DNA of 64,000 nucleotides. It comes from Telluribacter roseus. Lineage in GTDB: Bacteria; Bacteroidota; Bacteroidia; Cytophagales; Spirosomataceae. Position 1 is the stretch's first letter. Every line of letters begins with the position of its first letter. The notes under the pieces were generated by a model. That model saw only the letters and a program-made list of their open reading frames with translations. It did no database searches and was not told where the DNA came from. The position numbers and the translations under genes were made by a program. Below, piece by piece: positions 25,078 to 33,881 of this stretch. Where the stretch lies: NCBI RefSeq assembly GCF_017355915.2, contig NZ_JAFEUV020000010.1, positions 165,639-229,638 of the forward strand, in the 5' to 3' direction.

Positions 25078-25429
25078 CCCTGCCTGATTGCTTCCACTCA
25101 ATAAAAAGTACATGTATCTGTTGGAAGACATACGGATACATTGTAACTTTATACTACTTCGCTCCTACCGGATGCTGAGATCTTAATGGATTGCTCCAAT
25201 AGGTACTGGCTGATCGGGATGCAGAGAAGTACCCTCCCATTTCTAGCCATACAACTGGTTTACGCGTCACGTATTGTTTGATCCATGAAGCCTTAGTCAG
25301 GAGGGCATGAAGAGGTACCGGCGATTATGCTTCTGATTACTAAGAGCTGAGCTATACCGCTCTTGCCTACGTTATGGTTCCCTTCCCTTTGAAGTATGAG
25401 TATAGGTTATATGCTAATCCAACCTACCT
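25078..25429. other. Intergenic region
   Basis: About 350 bp without a gene between the sugar operon and the envelope cassette. It should contain the cassette promoter, but I cannot place it. Confidence 0.4.
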
Positions 25430-26281
25430 ATGGCAGCAACAAGAAAGCCTCCGTCAGCGACAGGCGCCGGAAAAGGTAAAAAAGAGTTTGGTACCTTAAG
25501 CTGGGCTATTTTTCTGGGTAGTGCGTTTGTTATAACTTTCTACCTGTTTGTTACGTATAAGGAAGAGCTTTACCAGTTGGCCCCCCAGTACTCTGCTATT
25601 ATCATTTTAATTGCTGCGCTGGTACCAACGTTTCTGCTGTTTGGCGGACTAAAGTCCACGGCAAAATATACAGGGATTCAAGTACTGGGTGGGAGTCTAG
25701 ACCTGGGAGGGGCAGCCGCTTTTTATCTGGCCCTTGTCTACTTTACATTTTCCCAAACCCGCGAAAGCCCCTTCACAGCTACAGTTAATGTTTTTTCAAA
25801 GGCCGATTCTACCGAGTCAGTAGCGGCTGGGCAGGTCAATCTACTATATGGGCAGTCCTCTCTGCCCAGGCCGCTGAGTGAAGGACAAGCCACCTTCAAA
25901 GAGATCCCCGCCGATTATAAAGGCAAACCACTACTGGTACTGGTGCGAGCCGAGGGGTACCTACCCCAAAAGCAACGAGTAACTATCCTGCGGGAAAACA
26001 GTACTATCAACATCTATCTGGACAAGGTCGCCGATCAGGTAGTTATGAATGGGACGGTCATTGATAAGAAAGGGCAACCAATCAGTAATGCTATCCTGTA
26101 CTTTGGCAATGAAAAGAGTAAGGCCGTTACGGACAGTTTGGGTATGTACTCCGTAACTATTCCCTGTAAGGACGGCGAGGAGCGCAACGTAAAAATCTAT
26201 CTGGGCAAGAAGCTGGAATTTAACGGGCACACCACTATTTCGGAAAAGGGTAATCGGGACTTTATGCTGGTGAATATATGA
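25430..26281 (+). CDS. Membrane protein with carboxypeptidase-regulatory-like domain
   Basis: 283 residues. A basic N-terminus (KPPSATGAGKGKKEFG) is followed by three hydrophobic helices (~22-42, ~52-72 and ~85-105). After that comes a mostly extended exported region. The last ~80 residues form a carboxypeptidase D regulatory-like beta sandwich: MNGTVIDKKGQPISNAILYF, then VTDSLGMYSVTIP. A preceding SEGQATFKEIPADYKGKPLLVLVRAEGY stretch looks like a second, related sandwich. Its stop overlaps the next start by 4 bp (ATGA), so the two are translated together. Function unknown; first gene of a three-gene envelope cassette. Confidence 0.8.
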   Translation: MAATRKPPSATGAGKGKKEFGTLSWAIFLGSAFVITFYLFVTYKEELYQLAPQYSAIIILIAALVPTFLLFGGLKSTAKYTGIQVLGGSLDLGGAAAFYLALVYFTFSQTRESPFTATVNVFSKADSTESVAAGQVNLLYGQSSLPRPLSEGQATFKEIPADYKGKPLLVLVRAEGYLPQKQRVTILRENSTINIYLDKVADQVVMNGTVIDKKGQPISNAILYFGNEKSKAVTDSLGMYSVTIPCKDGEERNVKIYLGKKLEFNGHTTISEKGNRDFMLVNI

Positions 26282-27264
26282 GGACACTACTTATATCTTG
26301 TATAATCACCCTTTTCACCTCCTCTCAGCTGACGCAGGCGCAGAATACGCTCGTCCTTAAATGCAAGGTACAGCACCTCAAGACTGGGCTTATGCCTAAC
26401 TACCCCCTACTGATCAATGGCCAGCAGGCACTCACGGACGGCCAGGGCTTTATTTACTTCCCCGTCAGGACTACCAACGCCTACGTAACCATAGAAGCCC
26501 TAAACTCTTCTAAAATTTCGATTCTCTACCCGGTGAGGGGGCATTTGTCTATACCGAAAGACGAAAACGAAATACTGGAAGTAGTACTGGGCAGTCCGGA
26601 AGATAGCCAGCTCCTGCACAAAAAGTACGTGTCGGTGATTCAGAAAATGATCCAGGAGAGCAATGATGCGCTGATCGAAAGCAACAGACAACAGTTCGAC
26701 TCGCTGGCCCTGCTGATCCAAACCCTGGAAAAACGGAACCGGACACTGGAAGAAGAAAAGGCCCGGGCAGATGCAAAACAAAAGATATTTCAGGAGATCA
26801 GCAGCGATATCCGGGAGTACTCGATCAGGGCAGCTAACCTGAGACTTGCCCTGAAACACTCAGCCCGGTTCGCCTACGAAAACGGCCTTACCGCTAATGA
26901 ACTGAATACGGCTGTGATGAAGTACAACGCGATATTCGAAAGGCTGAGCCCGAGGCGTAATGTATACGAGCAAAATGTAACGGAGTACTGGAGTGATAGC
27001 AGGGACGTTTCGGCAGGAAATCATTTCAAGGCAATGATGCGGTTTGCTCTAGATACGCTGCACGAGCAACACATCCTGTCCCTGATGGCGGTCATTGACC
27101 AGATCAACGACTACCGGCAGAGGCTCCGAAACGGTGAGAAAATAGGCAATGCCGATAAGCAAAAAATCCAGCTTGACATTGAGAAGAAACTGGCCGTGTT
27201 AGAGCCCGAAATTAACGAGTTACTAGTGCGAGTCAGTGAGTTTCAGAAGCTTTTTACACTTTAA
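26278..27264 (+). CDS. Exported coiled-coil protein of unknown function
   Basis: 328 residues. The signal peptide ends near LTQAQNTL. Residues ~20-105 form a small beta domain (NYPLLINGQQALTDGQGFIYFP, again like a regulatory sandwich). Residues ~120-190 are a strong coiled coil (LALLIQTLEKRNRTLEEEKA) and the rest is helical. It is translationally coupled to the upstream membrane protein (ATGA overlap). The pattern suggests a periplasmic structural or scaffold partner of that protein. I recognise no family. Confidence 0.78.
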   Translation: MRTLLISCIITLFTSSQLTQAQNTLVLKCKVQHLKTGLMPNYPLLINGQQALTDGQGFIYFPVRTTNAYVTIEALNSSKISILYPVRGHLSIPKDENEILEVVLGSPEDSQLLHKKYVSVIQKMIQESNDALIESNRQQFDSLALLIQTLEKRNRTLEEEKARADAKQKIFQEISSDIREYSIRAANLRLALKHSARFAYENGLTANELNTAVMKYNAIFERLSPRRNVYEQNVTEYWSDSRDVSAGNHFKAMMRFALDTLHEQHILSLMAVIDQINDYRQRLRNGEKIGNADKQKIQLDIEKKLAVLEPEINELLVRVSEFQKLFTL

Positions 27265-27274
27265 CTTTTCATCT

Positions 27275-27721
27275 ATGAAACCCAACGTTTATCCAACATG
27301 GAAAGCCGTCGCGAATGGATTGAGCCTCTGCTTTTTTCTGGGTTGCTCTCCTGGTGCCGGTCCTGAGCCTGAGTTTGTACCAAACCTTTCGCAACTCTGG
27401 CACGACAGTGTCGACAATGGCGTAACGTTTAAGCACTGGATCACCTGGTCCTATTTCCCTAACTGTCCAACGCCTGCCCCCTGTAAAAACGAAGGGTACT
27501 TTACCGGATCGGACAGCTACCGGCAGGGTAACGTTTCTTCATCCTGTAGTATGGCAGGGTATTTTAAGAACCACCACATTGAGTGGTTTTATCCAGAAAG
27601 TATTCAGAACTCGGACTGTCCGATCAAAGGGGCATCCTTCAAAGGTACCATTAATGATGAATCCAATCTTATTACTGTGAAAAGTCCAACCCTTGGGGAT
27701 CTGGTACTACGCAAGAACTAG
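27275..27721 (+). CDS. Small exported protein, probable lipoprotein
   Basis: I place the start at the ATG at 27275, 10 bp after the coiled-coil gene stop; codons back to 27236 would overlap that gene in another frame. This gives 148 residues. A short hydrophobic signal (GLSLCFFLGCSPG) carries a lipobox-like LGC. The mature part has six further cysteines (NCPTPAPCKNEGY, SSCSMAGYF, NSDCPIKG) that could form disulfides, with many aromatic residues. Third gene of the cassette, no recognised family. Confidence 0.75.
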   Translation: MKPNVYPTWKAVANGLSLCFFLGCSPGAGPEPEFVPNLSQLWHDSVDNGVTFKHWITWSYFPNCPTPAPCKNEGYFTGSDSYRQGNVSSSCSMAGYFKNHHIEWFYPESIQNSDCPIKGASFKGTINDESNLITVKSPTLGDLVLRKN

Positions 27722-27831
27722 GCAGGATCAGGTACCAGCAGTGCCTACCTTATCCACGTTCATCCGCAGCTAAGCTGAATGCCTAACCATAGTTGAACAG
27801 GAGAATCCTAGGACATACCGGATACTTCATG

Positions 27832-27839
27832 TAGTTTTG
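27832..27839 (+). promoter_or_regulatory. -7 promoter box of the thioesterase gene
   Basis: TAGTTTTG fits TAnnTTTG and lies 18 bp before the ATG at 27857, giving a very short leader. No -33 box is evident. Confidence 0.3.
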
Positions 27840-27856
27840 AGTGAGGATATCTACTT

Positions 27857-28312
27857 ATGAAATTAGAAACTTTTCAAACTACAATTATCTGGGCCCAGAT
27901 TGACGGCAATATGCATTTGCGTCATTCGGCCTATGCGGATATTGCGGCTCACGCGCGTGTACAAATCCTGAATCAAATAGGTCTGGACCACAAAACCTTT
28001 ACCTCCCTTCAGCTAGGTCCTATTCTGTTCCGGGAGGAGTTGATCTACCTGCGGGAAGTAGTACTGAATGAAACCGTTTCCGTGGAGACGACTTTAACGC
28101 ATTCAACCGCCGATGCGTCACGCTGGTCTTTCCGGCACGAGTTGTACCGATCGGATGGTGTAAAAGCGGCAGTCGTCAACGTGGATGGAGCCTGGCTGGA
28201 TCTGACCAAAAGAAAGCTAACTATCCCACCTGATAATGTGGTAGCCCAACTGCTCGGACTACCCAAGAGCGAAGACTATAAGCAAACTGATGTACCGGGT
28301 AAGGCTCAATAG
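27857..28312 (+). CDS. Acyl-CoA thioesterase, hotdog fold (4HBT/YbgC type)
   Basis: 151 residues with the hotdog layout. The N-terminal strand TTIIWAQIDGNMHLRHSAYADIAAHARVQ contains the 'D-N-H' loop (aspartate of DGNMH) where YbgC/4-hydroxybenzoyl-CoA thioesterases have their catalytic Asp, and the central helix follows. YLREVVLNETVSVETTL is the following strand. The family hydrolyses short- or medium-chain acyl-CoA in the cytoplasm. It is monocistronic and convergent with the aldehyde dehydrogenase gene. Confidence 0.86.
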   Translation: MKLETFQTTIIWAQIDGNMHLRHSAYADIAAHARVQILNQIGLDHKTFTSLQLGPILFREELIYLREVVLNETVSVETTLTHSTADASRWSFRHELYRSDGVKAAVVNVDGAWLDLTKRKLTIPPDNVVAQLLGLPKSEDYKQTDVPGKAQ

Positions 28313-28377
28313 CCACTTTAATTTGCATATAAGTAGTAGACATCAGCATACTCTCTACAACGGGCTGGCTGGTGCTG

Positions 28378-29766
28378 CTACTTCATGAACATCTTCAGGT
28401 ACTTTTCCTTCTTTTCGGTATAGGGAGGATAGCGAAAAGGTATGTCCAGTAGCGTGGAAGTCTTAAGTACCCCTTTGGCGTGGGTAAAGGTATCGAAGCT
28501 GTACTTGCCGTGGTAGGCGCCAAAGCCACTGGTACCAATCCCGCCGAAAGGAATGGAAGGATTACCCAGGTGCATGAGCACGTCGTTGATACAGCCACCT
28601 CCGAAGCGAATTGTGTTCAGGATGTACTCCTGGTTCTTCTTGTCATCACTGAAGAAGTACAACGCCAGCGGGTACGGATTCTGTCCGACGATGGCAGGTA
28701 CTTCACTAAGCTTGTCAAACGTAAGGATAGGTAGCACCGGCCCGAATATCTCCTCCTGCATGATCGGGTCATCCAGCGTTACCTCATCAATCAGTGTAGG
28801 GGCAATGTACTTTTCTTCCTCCCTGACCTGCCCGCCCAGAACGATCCTGCCCTGACCAAGGTACTTCGATACGGCATCAAAACGTTTCCTGTTGACCATC
28901 CTCGGATAATCCGGACTCACGGCAGGATCATCTCCATAAAACTTCCGGATGGATTGGGCCATATGTCGTATAAACTCATCCTTCCGGGAATGATGTATTA
29001 GTATGTAATCCGGCGCTACGCAGGTCTGCCCCGCATTCACGAACTTACCCCAGGTTATGCGGTTGGCCGACTTCTCCAGGTCGGCGGTTTTATCTATGAT
29101 GCAGGGGCTCTTCCCGCCCAGCTCCAGAGTAACCGGCGTCAGGTGCTTGGCGGCTGCTGCCATGATGATCTTCCCAACGGGCACACTTCCGGTAAAAAAG
29201 ACGTGGTCAAAGGCGAAATGGTCCATCAGTTCAGGTACCACCACGTGCCCCTGTCCCTGAACCACGGCAATGTACTCTTCCGGGAAGAACTCCTTCACCA
29301 GGGCTTCCGCGACGGCCGCCGTATGAGGTACCTCTTCGGATGGTTTCAGGATAGCGCAGTTGCCCCCGGCGATCGCCCCCACCAGCGGACTAAACAGGAA
29401 CTGAAAGGGGTAGTTCCAGGGAGCAATGATCAGGGTGAGCCCCAGCGGATCACGGTAGATTCGACTTGTAGAAGGCTGCGCTACCAGCGGACTCCTGACC
29501 TTTCCGGGCTTCATCCACTCTTTCAGATGGTCTAGCGTGTAGTTGATTTCCTCGTGCAGGAACCCAATCTCGGTCGCGTAGGCTTCGGCCGATGCCTTGT
29601 GCAGATCGTCGTACAGCGCCTGGGTGATCTGGTCCTCATACACCTCAACAGCCCGCTTGAGCTTCTTAAGCTGCTTTTTCCTGAAACTGTAGGACCTGGT
29701 GGCCCCACTCTCAAAAAACTGCTTTTGTGCAGCAAAAAGGGCGGAATACGTTGAGCTAGCTACCAT
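28378..29766 (-). CDS. Aldehyde dehydrogenase (class-3-like)
   Basis: A 462-residue NAD(P)+-dependent enzyme oxidising aldehydes to acids. Catalytic Cys is in FVNAGQTCVAPDYILI (about residue 246), the general-base Glu is in VTLELGGKSP, APWNYPFQFLFSPL carries the oxyanion Asn, and FFTGSVPVGKIIM is the cofactor loop. The length, the VNDVLMH-type C-terminal segment and the hydrophobic/basic C-terminal tail fit the ALDH3 group (fatty or aromatic aldehydes). Single gene, opposite to the thioesterase. Confidence 0.93.
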   Translation of the reverse strand: MVASSTYSALFAAQKQFFESGATRSYSFRKKQLKKLKRAVEVYEDQITQALYDDLHKASAEAYATEIGFLHEEINYTLDHLKEWMKPGKVRSPLVAQPSTSRIYRDPLGLTLIIAPWNYPFQFLFSPLVGAIAGGNCAILKPSEEVPHTAAVAEALVKEFFPEEYIAVVQGQGHVVVPELMDHFAFDHVFFTGSVPVGKIIMAAAAKHLTPVTLELGGKSPCIIDKTADLEKSANRITWGKFVNAGQTCVAPDYILIHHSRKDEFIRHMAQSIRKFYGDDPAVSPDYPRMVNRKRFDAVSKYLGQGRIVLGGQVREEEKYIAPTLIDEVTLDDPIMQEEIFGPVLPILTFDKLSEVPAIVGQNPYPLALYFFSDDKKNQEYILNTIRFGGGCINDVLMHLGNPSIPFGGIGTSGFGAYHGKYSFDTFTHAKGVLKTSTLLDIPFRYPPYTEKKEKYLKMFMK

Positions 29767-29848
29767 CTTACATCTATCGTTTACCAGAACATACAGTACG
29801 TATGTCTGTTACAACGCCTGTAGTAGCCAAATGTTAGAAGCGCCCCTT

Positions 29849-30376
29849 TTACCTCTTGCCTGCCGCGTGGCGTTTTAGCTGCTCTTCCATACCATACCGG
29901 TCTACCTGAATCCAGTATTCAACGATTTTGCCTCCTTCTAACCTGTAGGTAGCACTGGCAATCTCAACCAGTGGCTTGCCGGTCGGCTCATGATCATGCA
30001 AAGAGGCCAGATGTTTGCCCGTCTGTCTCCAGCGGGCGTACACTTTATCTCCATCGGCCAGCAGCTCGGATATTTCAAAATGGAAGTCTCCGTACATTGC
30101 CAGGAACTCCCGCACATGGTCTGCATAGTTTTGCGGCGTTCGCTCTACCACCGTCTCGTTTTCGGCGTTGAGCTGGTGGGCAAGTACCCGCTCCGCCATG
30201 TACAAAGACGTATTTTCAGGCTGCCTGCCGGAACGTACCTCTTCCAGAAATGCTTTGACAATCTCTTTATTTGACTTACCTCTGTTGTAGGCAGGGGATG
30301 CTTTCAGGTAGCCTGTATCCTGGGCTGGCGCAGCTAAGTTGTTCATTAGGAAAATAATGGTTAAGATTTTCTTCAT
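29849..30376 (-). CDS. Exported SnoaL-like (NTF2-fold) protein
   Basis: 175 residues with a signal peptide (MKKILTIIFLMNNLAAPAQD). The mature part follows the SnoaL/ester-cyclase-like NTF2 fold: NKEIVKAFLEEVRSG, then NYADHVREFLAMYGDFHFEISELLADGDKVYARWRQTG and a final GGKIVEYWIQVDRYGMEEQL. This family includes polyketide cyclases, hydratases and many exported proteins of unknown role. It is divergent from a LysR gene 91 bp away, which is its likely regulator. Confidence 0.82.
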   Translation of the reverse strand: MKKILTIIFLMNNLAAPAQDTGYLKASPAYNRGKSNKEIVKAFLEEVRSGRQPENTSLYMAERVLAHQLNAENETVVERTPQNYADHVREFLAMYGDFHFEISELLADGDKVYARWRQTGKHLASLHDHEPTGKPLVEIASATYRLEGGKIVEYWIQVDRYGMEEQLKRHAAGKR

Positions 30377-30431
30377 AGCTATGACTAATTATACCACAAA
30401 GGAAATGGGTGGCTACTAATACCGGAAATAC

Positions 30432-30439
30432 TATTTTTG
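30432..30439 (+). promoter_or_regulatory. -7 promoter box of the LysR gene
   Basis: TATTTTTG fits TAnnTTTG, 28 bp before the ATG at 30468. It lies in the 91-bp divergent region shared with the SnoaL-like gene, where a LysR protein would bind. Confidence 0.4.
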
Positions 30440-30467
30440 TCAAGTACTAATACCAAATAGGTATCAT

Positions 30468-31337
30468 ATGGATCTGAGACACCTTAACTACTTCCTCGTC
30501 TTGGCGGAAGAACTACACTTTGGCCGGGCCGCCGAACGCCTCAACATTTCGCAACCGCCCCTTACCCGCATGATCCAGCAAATTGAGTCAGATCTGGGCG
30601 TGGTACTTTTTGAGCGTAACAAGCGGAGTGTAAAGCTGACACCCGCCGGAACTGAACTGTGGAAGGATGCTAAACAGATGGTACTGCAGATGCAAACCCT
30701 GAAGAAGCGCCTGGCTACCCACGGGCAGGGTCTGACAGGTAGTATCAGAGTGGGATACGTGGGAGCCGTCATGCACAGTGATTTACCCACTCAACTGGCA
30801 GGCTTTTCACAAGACAACCCCGATGTTCAGCTACATTTTGAAGAGTACCCCAACCAGAACCTGTTGTATGAGTTGAACAACGGGACACTCGATGCCGCCT
30901 TCGTCAGGACCTGGCTACCTACTGAGAACCTGCAGGAGGATTTGTTATGGAGCGAGCCCTTTGTAGCGGTACTGCCCGCTCACCATCCCCTGGCCGACAG
31001 GGCCTCACTGCGAGTTGAAGAGTTAGAGCAGGAAAAGTTTATCACCTTTACCCGCGAATGTGGACCTACTATTTTTGATAGCTTCGTCGCTTTATGCGCC
31101 AAAGCCGGATTTTCACCGCAGATTCTGCATCATGCTTCCCAATTGAACTCGGTATTGAGGCTGGTAGAAAGTGGCTTTGGGGTATCGCTGTTACCCCAGC
31201 GCATTCAGAATGGATATAATCTCAAAGTGGCTTATGTCCCTCTGGAAGATGCTACCGAAAGTATTCCCCTGCTCATGCTTACCCGTAAGGAAAATCCCAA
31301 TCCGACTTTACACAAGTTGAAGTTGCACCTGAAGTAA
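30468..31337 (+). CDS. LysR-family transcriptional regulator
   Basis: 289 residues with the standard layout. The N-terminal winged HTH (DLRHLNYFLVLAEELHFGRAAERLNISQPPLTRMIQQIE, residues 2-40) is followed by a linker helix. The periplasmic-binding-protein-like effector domain (~90-289) has GSIRVGYVGAVM and a VVALP-type strand (FVAVLPAHHPLADR). The N-terminal IEs-LGV-LFeRnkrSVkLTpaG matches the CatR/BenM-like group. The divergently transcribed SnoaL-like gene is the expected target. Confidence 0.93.
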   Translation: MDLRHLNYFLVLAEELHFGRAAERLNISQPPLTRMIQQIESDLGVVLFERNKRSVKLTPAGTELWKDAKQMVLQMQTLKKRLATHGQGLTGSIRVGYVGAVMHSDLPTQLAGFSQDNPDVQLHFEEYPNQNLLYELNNGTLDAAFVRTWLPTENLQEDLLWSEPFVAVLPAHHPLADRASLRVEELEQEKFITFTRECGPTIFDSFVALCAKAGFSPQILHHASQLNSVLRLVESGFGVSLLPQRIQNGYNLKVAYVPLEDATESIPLLMLTRKENPNPTLHKLKLHLK

Positions 31338-31405
31338 TTTGAAACAGGTACCTGCTAATGGTAGCAGGAAAGGTAACAGATAGCGTAAGATAGATAAAAA
31401 CAAAG

Positions 31406-31438
31406 CAGCCTACAGATAGGTACCTGCAGGCTGTTTTT
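31406..31438 (+). terminator. Terminator of the LysR gene
   Basis: A 10-bp stem with one mismatch (CAGCCTaCAG 31406-31415 with CTGcAGGCTG 31424-31433) is followed by TTTTT. An A-rich tract on the other side may make it bidirectional. Confidence 0.8.
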
Positions 31439-31547
31439 ACTATATCCACATCATTAATCAATACCACTATTACAAGTAGTACAAACATAACGATTATGAT
31501 ACTGTCAGTCAACTGATAACATATAAAAAATATTGTACAATGCAGTT

Positions 31548-31563
31548 TTGGCACGTTACTTGC
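31548..31563 (+). promoter_or_regulatory. Canonical sigma-54 (-24/-12) promoter
   Basis: TTGGCACGTTACTTGC has GG at 31550-31551 and GC at 31562-31563, exactly 10 bases apart, and every consensus base of the TGGCACG-N4-TTGC element. The predicted +1 is ~31575. A TCAGT-CA-ACTGA palindrome at ~31505-31516 could be an activator site. Only the two-hairpin RNA described next lies downstream. Confidence 0.75.
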
Positions 31564-31574
31564 GGCAACTCAAT

Positions 31575-31636
31575 TAGACTTACTGATTCATGGGAATCAA
31601 GCGCCGCCTCGGAGTATCGATGGCGGCGCTTTTTCT
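31575..31636 (+). ncRNA. Candidate sigma-54-dependent small RNA (~60 nt)
   Basis: A short transcript is implied between the sigma-54 promoter and a terminator. It holds a first hairpin GATTC-ATGG-GAATC (31585-31598) directly abutting a second: AAGCGCCGCC (31599-31608) with GGCGGCGCTT (31622-31631), then TTTTCTGTTT. No start codon with a useful reading frame exists in it. The MscS gene converges from the other side. I recognise no RNA family. It could be a trans-acting riboregulator under RpoN. Confidence 0.55.
31599..31634 (+). terminator. Intrinsic terminator of the candidate small RNA
   Basis: A 10-bp GC-rich stem (31599-31608 / 31622-31631), extended by TCG/CGA in the loop, ends in a T run. 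The convergent MscS gene stops ~175 bp further on. Confidence 0.85.
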
Positions 31637-31810
31637 GTTTGGCAGGTAGCTCATAAAAAACCAATGCAGTACATAAGGGCTAGTAAAGCAACCTACCTGA
31701 TCCGTTAGATATACATGGTTTGGATGATCAGGAAATCACTCACACCAGGAGTCGCAACAGAAGGATGCCTAGGCTTCACCTTTTCAATGACTCGCTATCC
31801 CTGATCAATT

Positions 31811-33628
31811 TTATATTCCATTATTATCAGTACGAATACTGGATCCTTCTGGTGGGTAAGGAATGGAGTTTCTTAGGCTTTCGATGCGCTCAGTACTGAA
31901 GTTAGGTATCGGTAAGTCACCCTTTTCCCTCCACTTTCGGACCCGCTCTTCTGCCTCCGCGGCCTTTTCTTCGGATAGGCCCTTATCGCGTGCGATGTAA
32001 AGGGTTTGTGAAGGGTATGCGAATCCGGTACCGCTGGCTTCCACTACATCCATCATACGCAGAAACAGGTCCTCCTGTACTTCCAGAAACTGATCATAAT
32101 CTTTGGCATTGATGTAAGCGAATACTTCCAGTTTCAGGGCATCGGCTCCTATCTCGATAAAGCGTATACGGGCAGGGTTAGGATCTACATGGGGGTGGGC
32201 GTATAAGATAGAGCGAAGTTCCACCAGGAGAAAACGGATCTGCTCCGGAGTAGTCTCAAAGCGTAAACTAAATATAGGATGAAACCAGAAGCGGTCGCGA
32301 TGGGCGTAGTTCTCGATTTTTAGGGTAGAAAACTCGCTATTAGGAATTGTGACAATGGTACGGTTCAGGGTACGTATACGCGTAGACCGCATTCCAATCT
32401 GTTCGATCGTACCGATGATGTCGCCCGCTTTGCAGAAGTCGCCTACCCGCACCGGCTGATCAGCAATCAGGGCCACGCTCCCCACGAGGTTCTCCACTGT
32501 CTTCTGTACACCCAGTGCCAACGCAATACCTCCAATTCCCAGTGCGGCCAGTCCGGTTGTAACGTCAAAGCCGAATGAATCCAGAATCAGTATAATTCCC
32601 AGCAACACTATAGCAATTTTGGCCGCGCGGCGCAGGAAAAGAACAGCAGACACCCCCGCCTGGTGGCCACGGAGTACCATCCGCTGCTGAAAGGTGTTGG
32701 CAATGGTTTCAATCAGTTGCCACAGTAGTAATAAGAGGGCAATGAGCCCCACTATTAGGGTCAGAGTACTAAAGCGCTGACGTAGTACTATGGATATACC
32801 TACCTGCTGACTCCCCAGAATAAAGAACCAGAGGGCCAGACAAATCTGTATGGGCAAAGAGAACGCCCTGATGATTCCTGCTATGGGCTCCTGTCTGGAC
32901 TTATGCCAGATGGAAGGAAGTAGGAATAGTATCAATTTAATGATTCCCCAGGCCAGCAGGTACACTACTACCACCAGTAACAGCACCGCTAACCAGTGCG
33001 CAATGGGTACTCCCATCCAATTATACTCCTCCAGAACCTCAGGCGAAACTTTATTGACAAGCGGCACCAGGTTTTCTCCCACTATGTCAGGAGGAATCCT
33101 CTGGATGGTCTCAGAGGAGAATAACCAGATAGGTCCGCCATCGGGTCCCTGAATACTCTCCAGTACCAAATCAAAAGATTCATTGTTAATGGTAGCTTCA
33201 CCCACCCGATCCAGTGTAGGCCCCAGGTTATCATCGTTCATACCCCCCGGGTCATCGCTAATCCAGGAATAGGGGTAAATATTTCCATTCTTGTTAAGCA
33301 GTCCTTCCAGAGCCCGGGCCAGCACAACCCCATTCTGATTATTCTGAACTGTTGAGTCTATACGGATGTAATAGGCGGCCCTGACGTAGTTCTTCTGGGC
33401 AATGGCCTGTATAAAACCTCTCACGGTTCCGCGTGGGGTGCGTCGGCCTAATGAATCACTGGGCCAGGCAGGCTCATTGGCCTGTGACTTTTTATCGGTA
33501 GTATCGGGGGAAGGTAGTAGTTGCGCATATACCTGGACAGGGCTCCAAAAAAGCAGATAAAAGCTCCCTACTACCAGCAACAAAAAATAAGGGTACTTAA
33601 TAAAGTACTTCTTCAGGTATGGTATCAT
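31811..33628 (-). CDS. MscS-family mechanosensitive channel
   Basis: 605 residues. An N-terminal signal/anchor (PYFLLLVVGSFYLLFW) is followed by a ~170-residue exported region, then four to five membrane helices. The MscS pore and beta domain follow: LAALGIGGIALALGVQKTVENLVG is the pore helix, and LIADQPVRVGDFCKAG with IEQIGMRSTRIRTLNRTIVTIPNS form the beta domain. A cytoplasmic cage and an unusual basic tail (EERVRKWREKGDLPIPN) complete it. It should open under membrane tension and release solutes on hypo-osmotic shock. The long exported N-terminal part suggests a specialised MscK/YnaI-like variant. Confidence 0.9.
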   Translation of the reverse strand: MIPYLKKYFIKYPYFLLLVVGSFYLLFWSPVQVYAQLLPSPDTTDKKSQANEPAWPSDSLGRRTPRGTVRGFIQAIAQKNYVRAAYYIRIDSTVQNNQNGVVLARALEGLLNKNGNIYPYSWISDDPGGMNDDNLGPTLDRVGEATINNESFDLVLESIQGPDGGPIWLFSSETIQRIPPDIVGENLVPLVNKVSPEVLEEYNWMGVPIAHWLAVLLLVVVVYLLAWGIIKLILFLLPSIWHKSRQEPIAGIIRAFSLPIQICLALWFFILGSQQVGISIVLRQRFSTLTLIVGLIALLLLLWQLIETIANTFQQRMVLRGHQAGVSAVLFLRRAAKIAIVLLGIILILDSFGFDVTTGLAALGIGGIALALGVQKTVENLVGSVALIADQPVRVGDFCKAGDIIGTIEQIGMRSTRIRTLNRTIVTIPNSEFSTLKIENYAHRDRFWFHPIFSLRFETTPEQIRFLLVELRSILYAHPHVDPNPARIRFIEIGADALKLEVFAYINAKDYDQFLEVQEDLFLRMMDVVEASGTGFAYPSQTLYIARDKGLSEEKAAEAEERVRKWREKGDLPIPNFSTERIESLRNSIPYPPEGSSIRTDNNGI

Positions 33629-33783
33629 CGTAGTAACAGGCTGAAATATTGTTAGCTGTTAACTAGTTTTGGTACCATCTAGTTACTTCCCCAAATATTG
33701 GGCTATATTGCTGCTGCCTTCACTCAGATCATGAGTAATGGCCCTACCCTATTTTCAAGTTTCTGGGTACCTTGTTCTAAACC

Positions 33784-33817
33784 AGCCGGGACGGTTGCCG
33801 CCGCTCCGGGCTTTTTT
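33784..33817 (+). terminator. Hairpin with T-run between convergent/orphan transcripts
   Basis: A bulged stem (AGCCgGGAcGG at the 5' side with CCGcTCCgGGCT at the 3' side, 33784-33812) is followed by six T on the plus strand. No plus-strand gene precedes it. On the minus strand it lies ~70 nt beyond the small gene at 33882, so it may serve as that gene's 3' hairpin. Confidence 0.5.
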
Positions 33818-33881
33818 ATGAGTAGCGCACCAGTTGCCGCTGATACGCTACCTTATTCTACTAGTGAGGTTCTGCGGGTAA

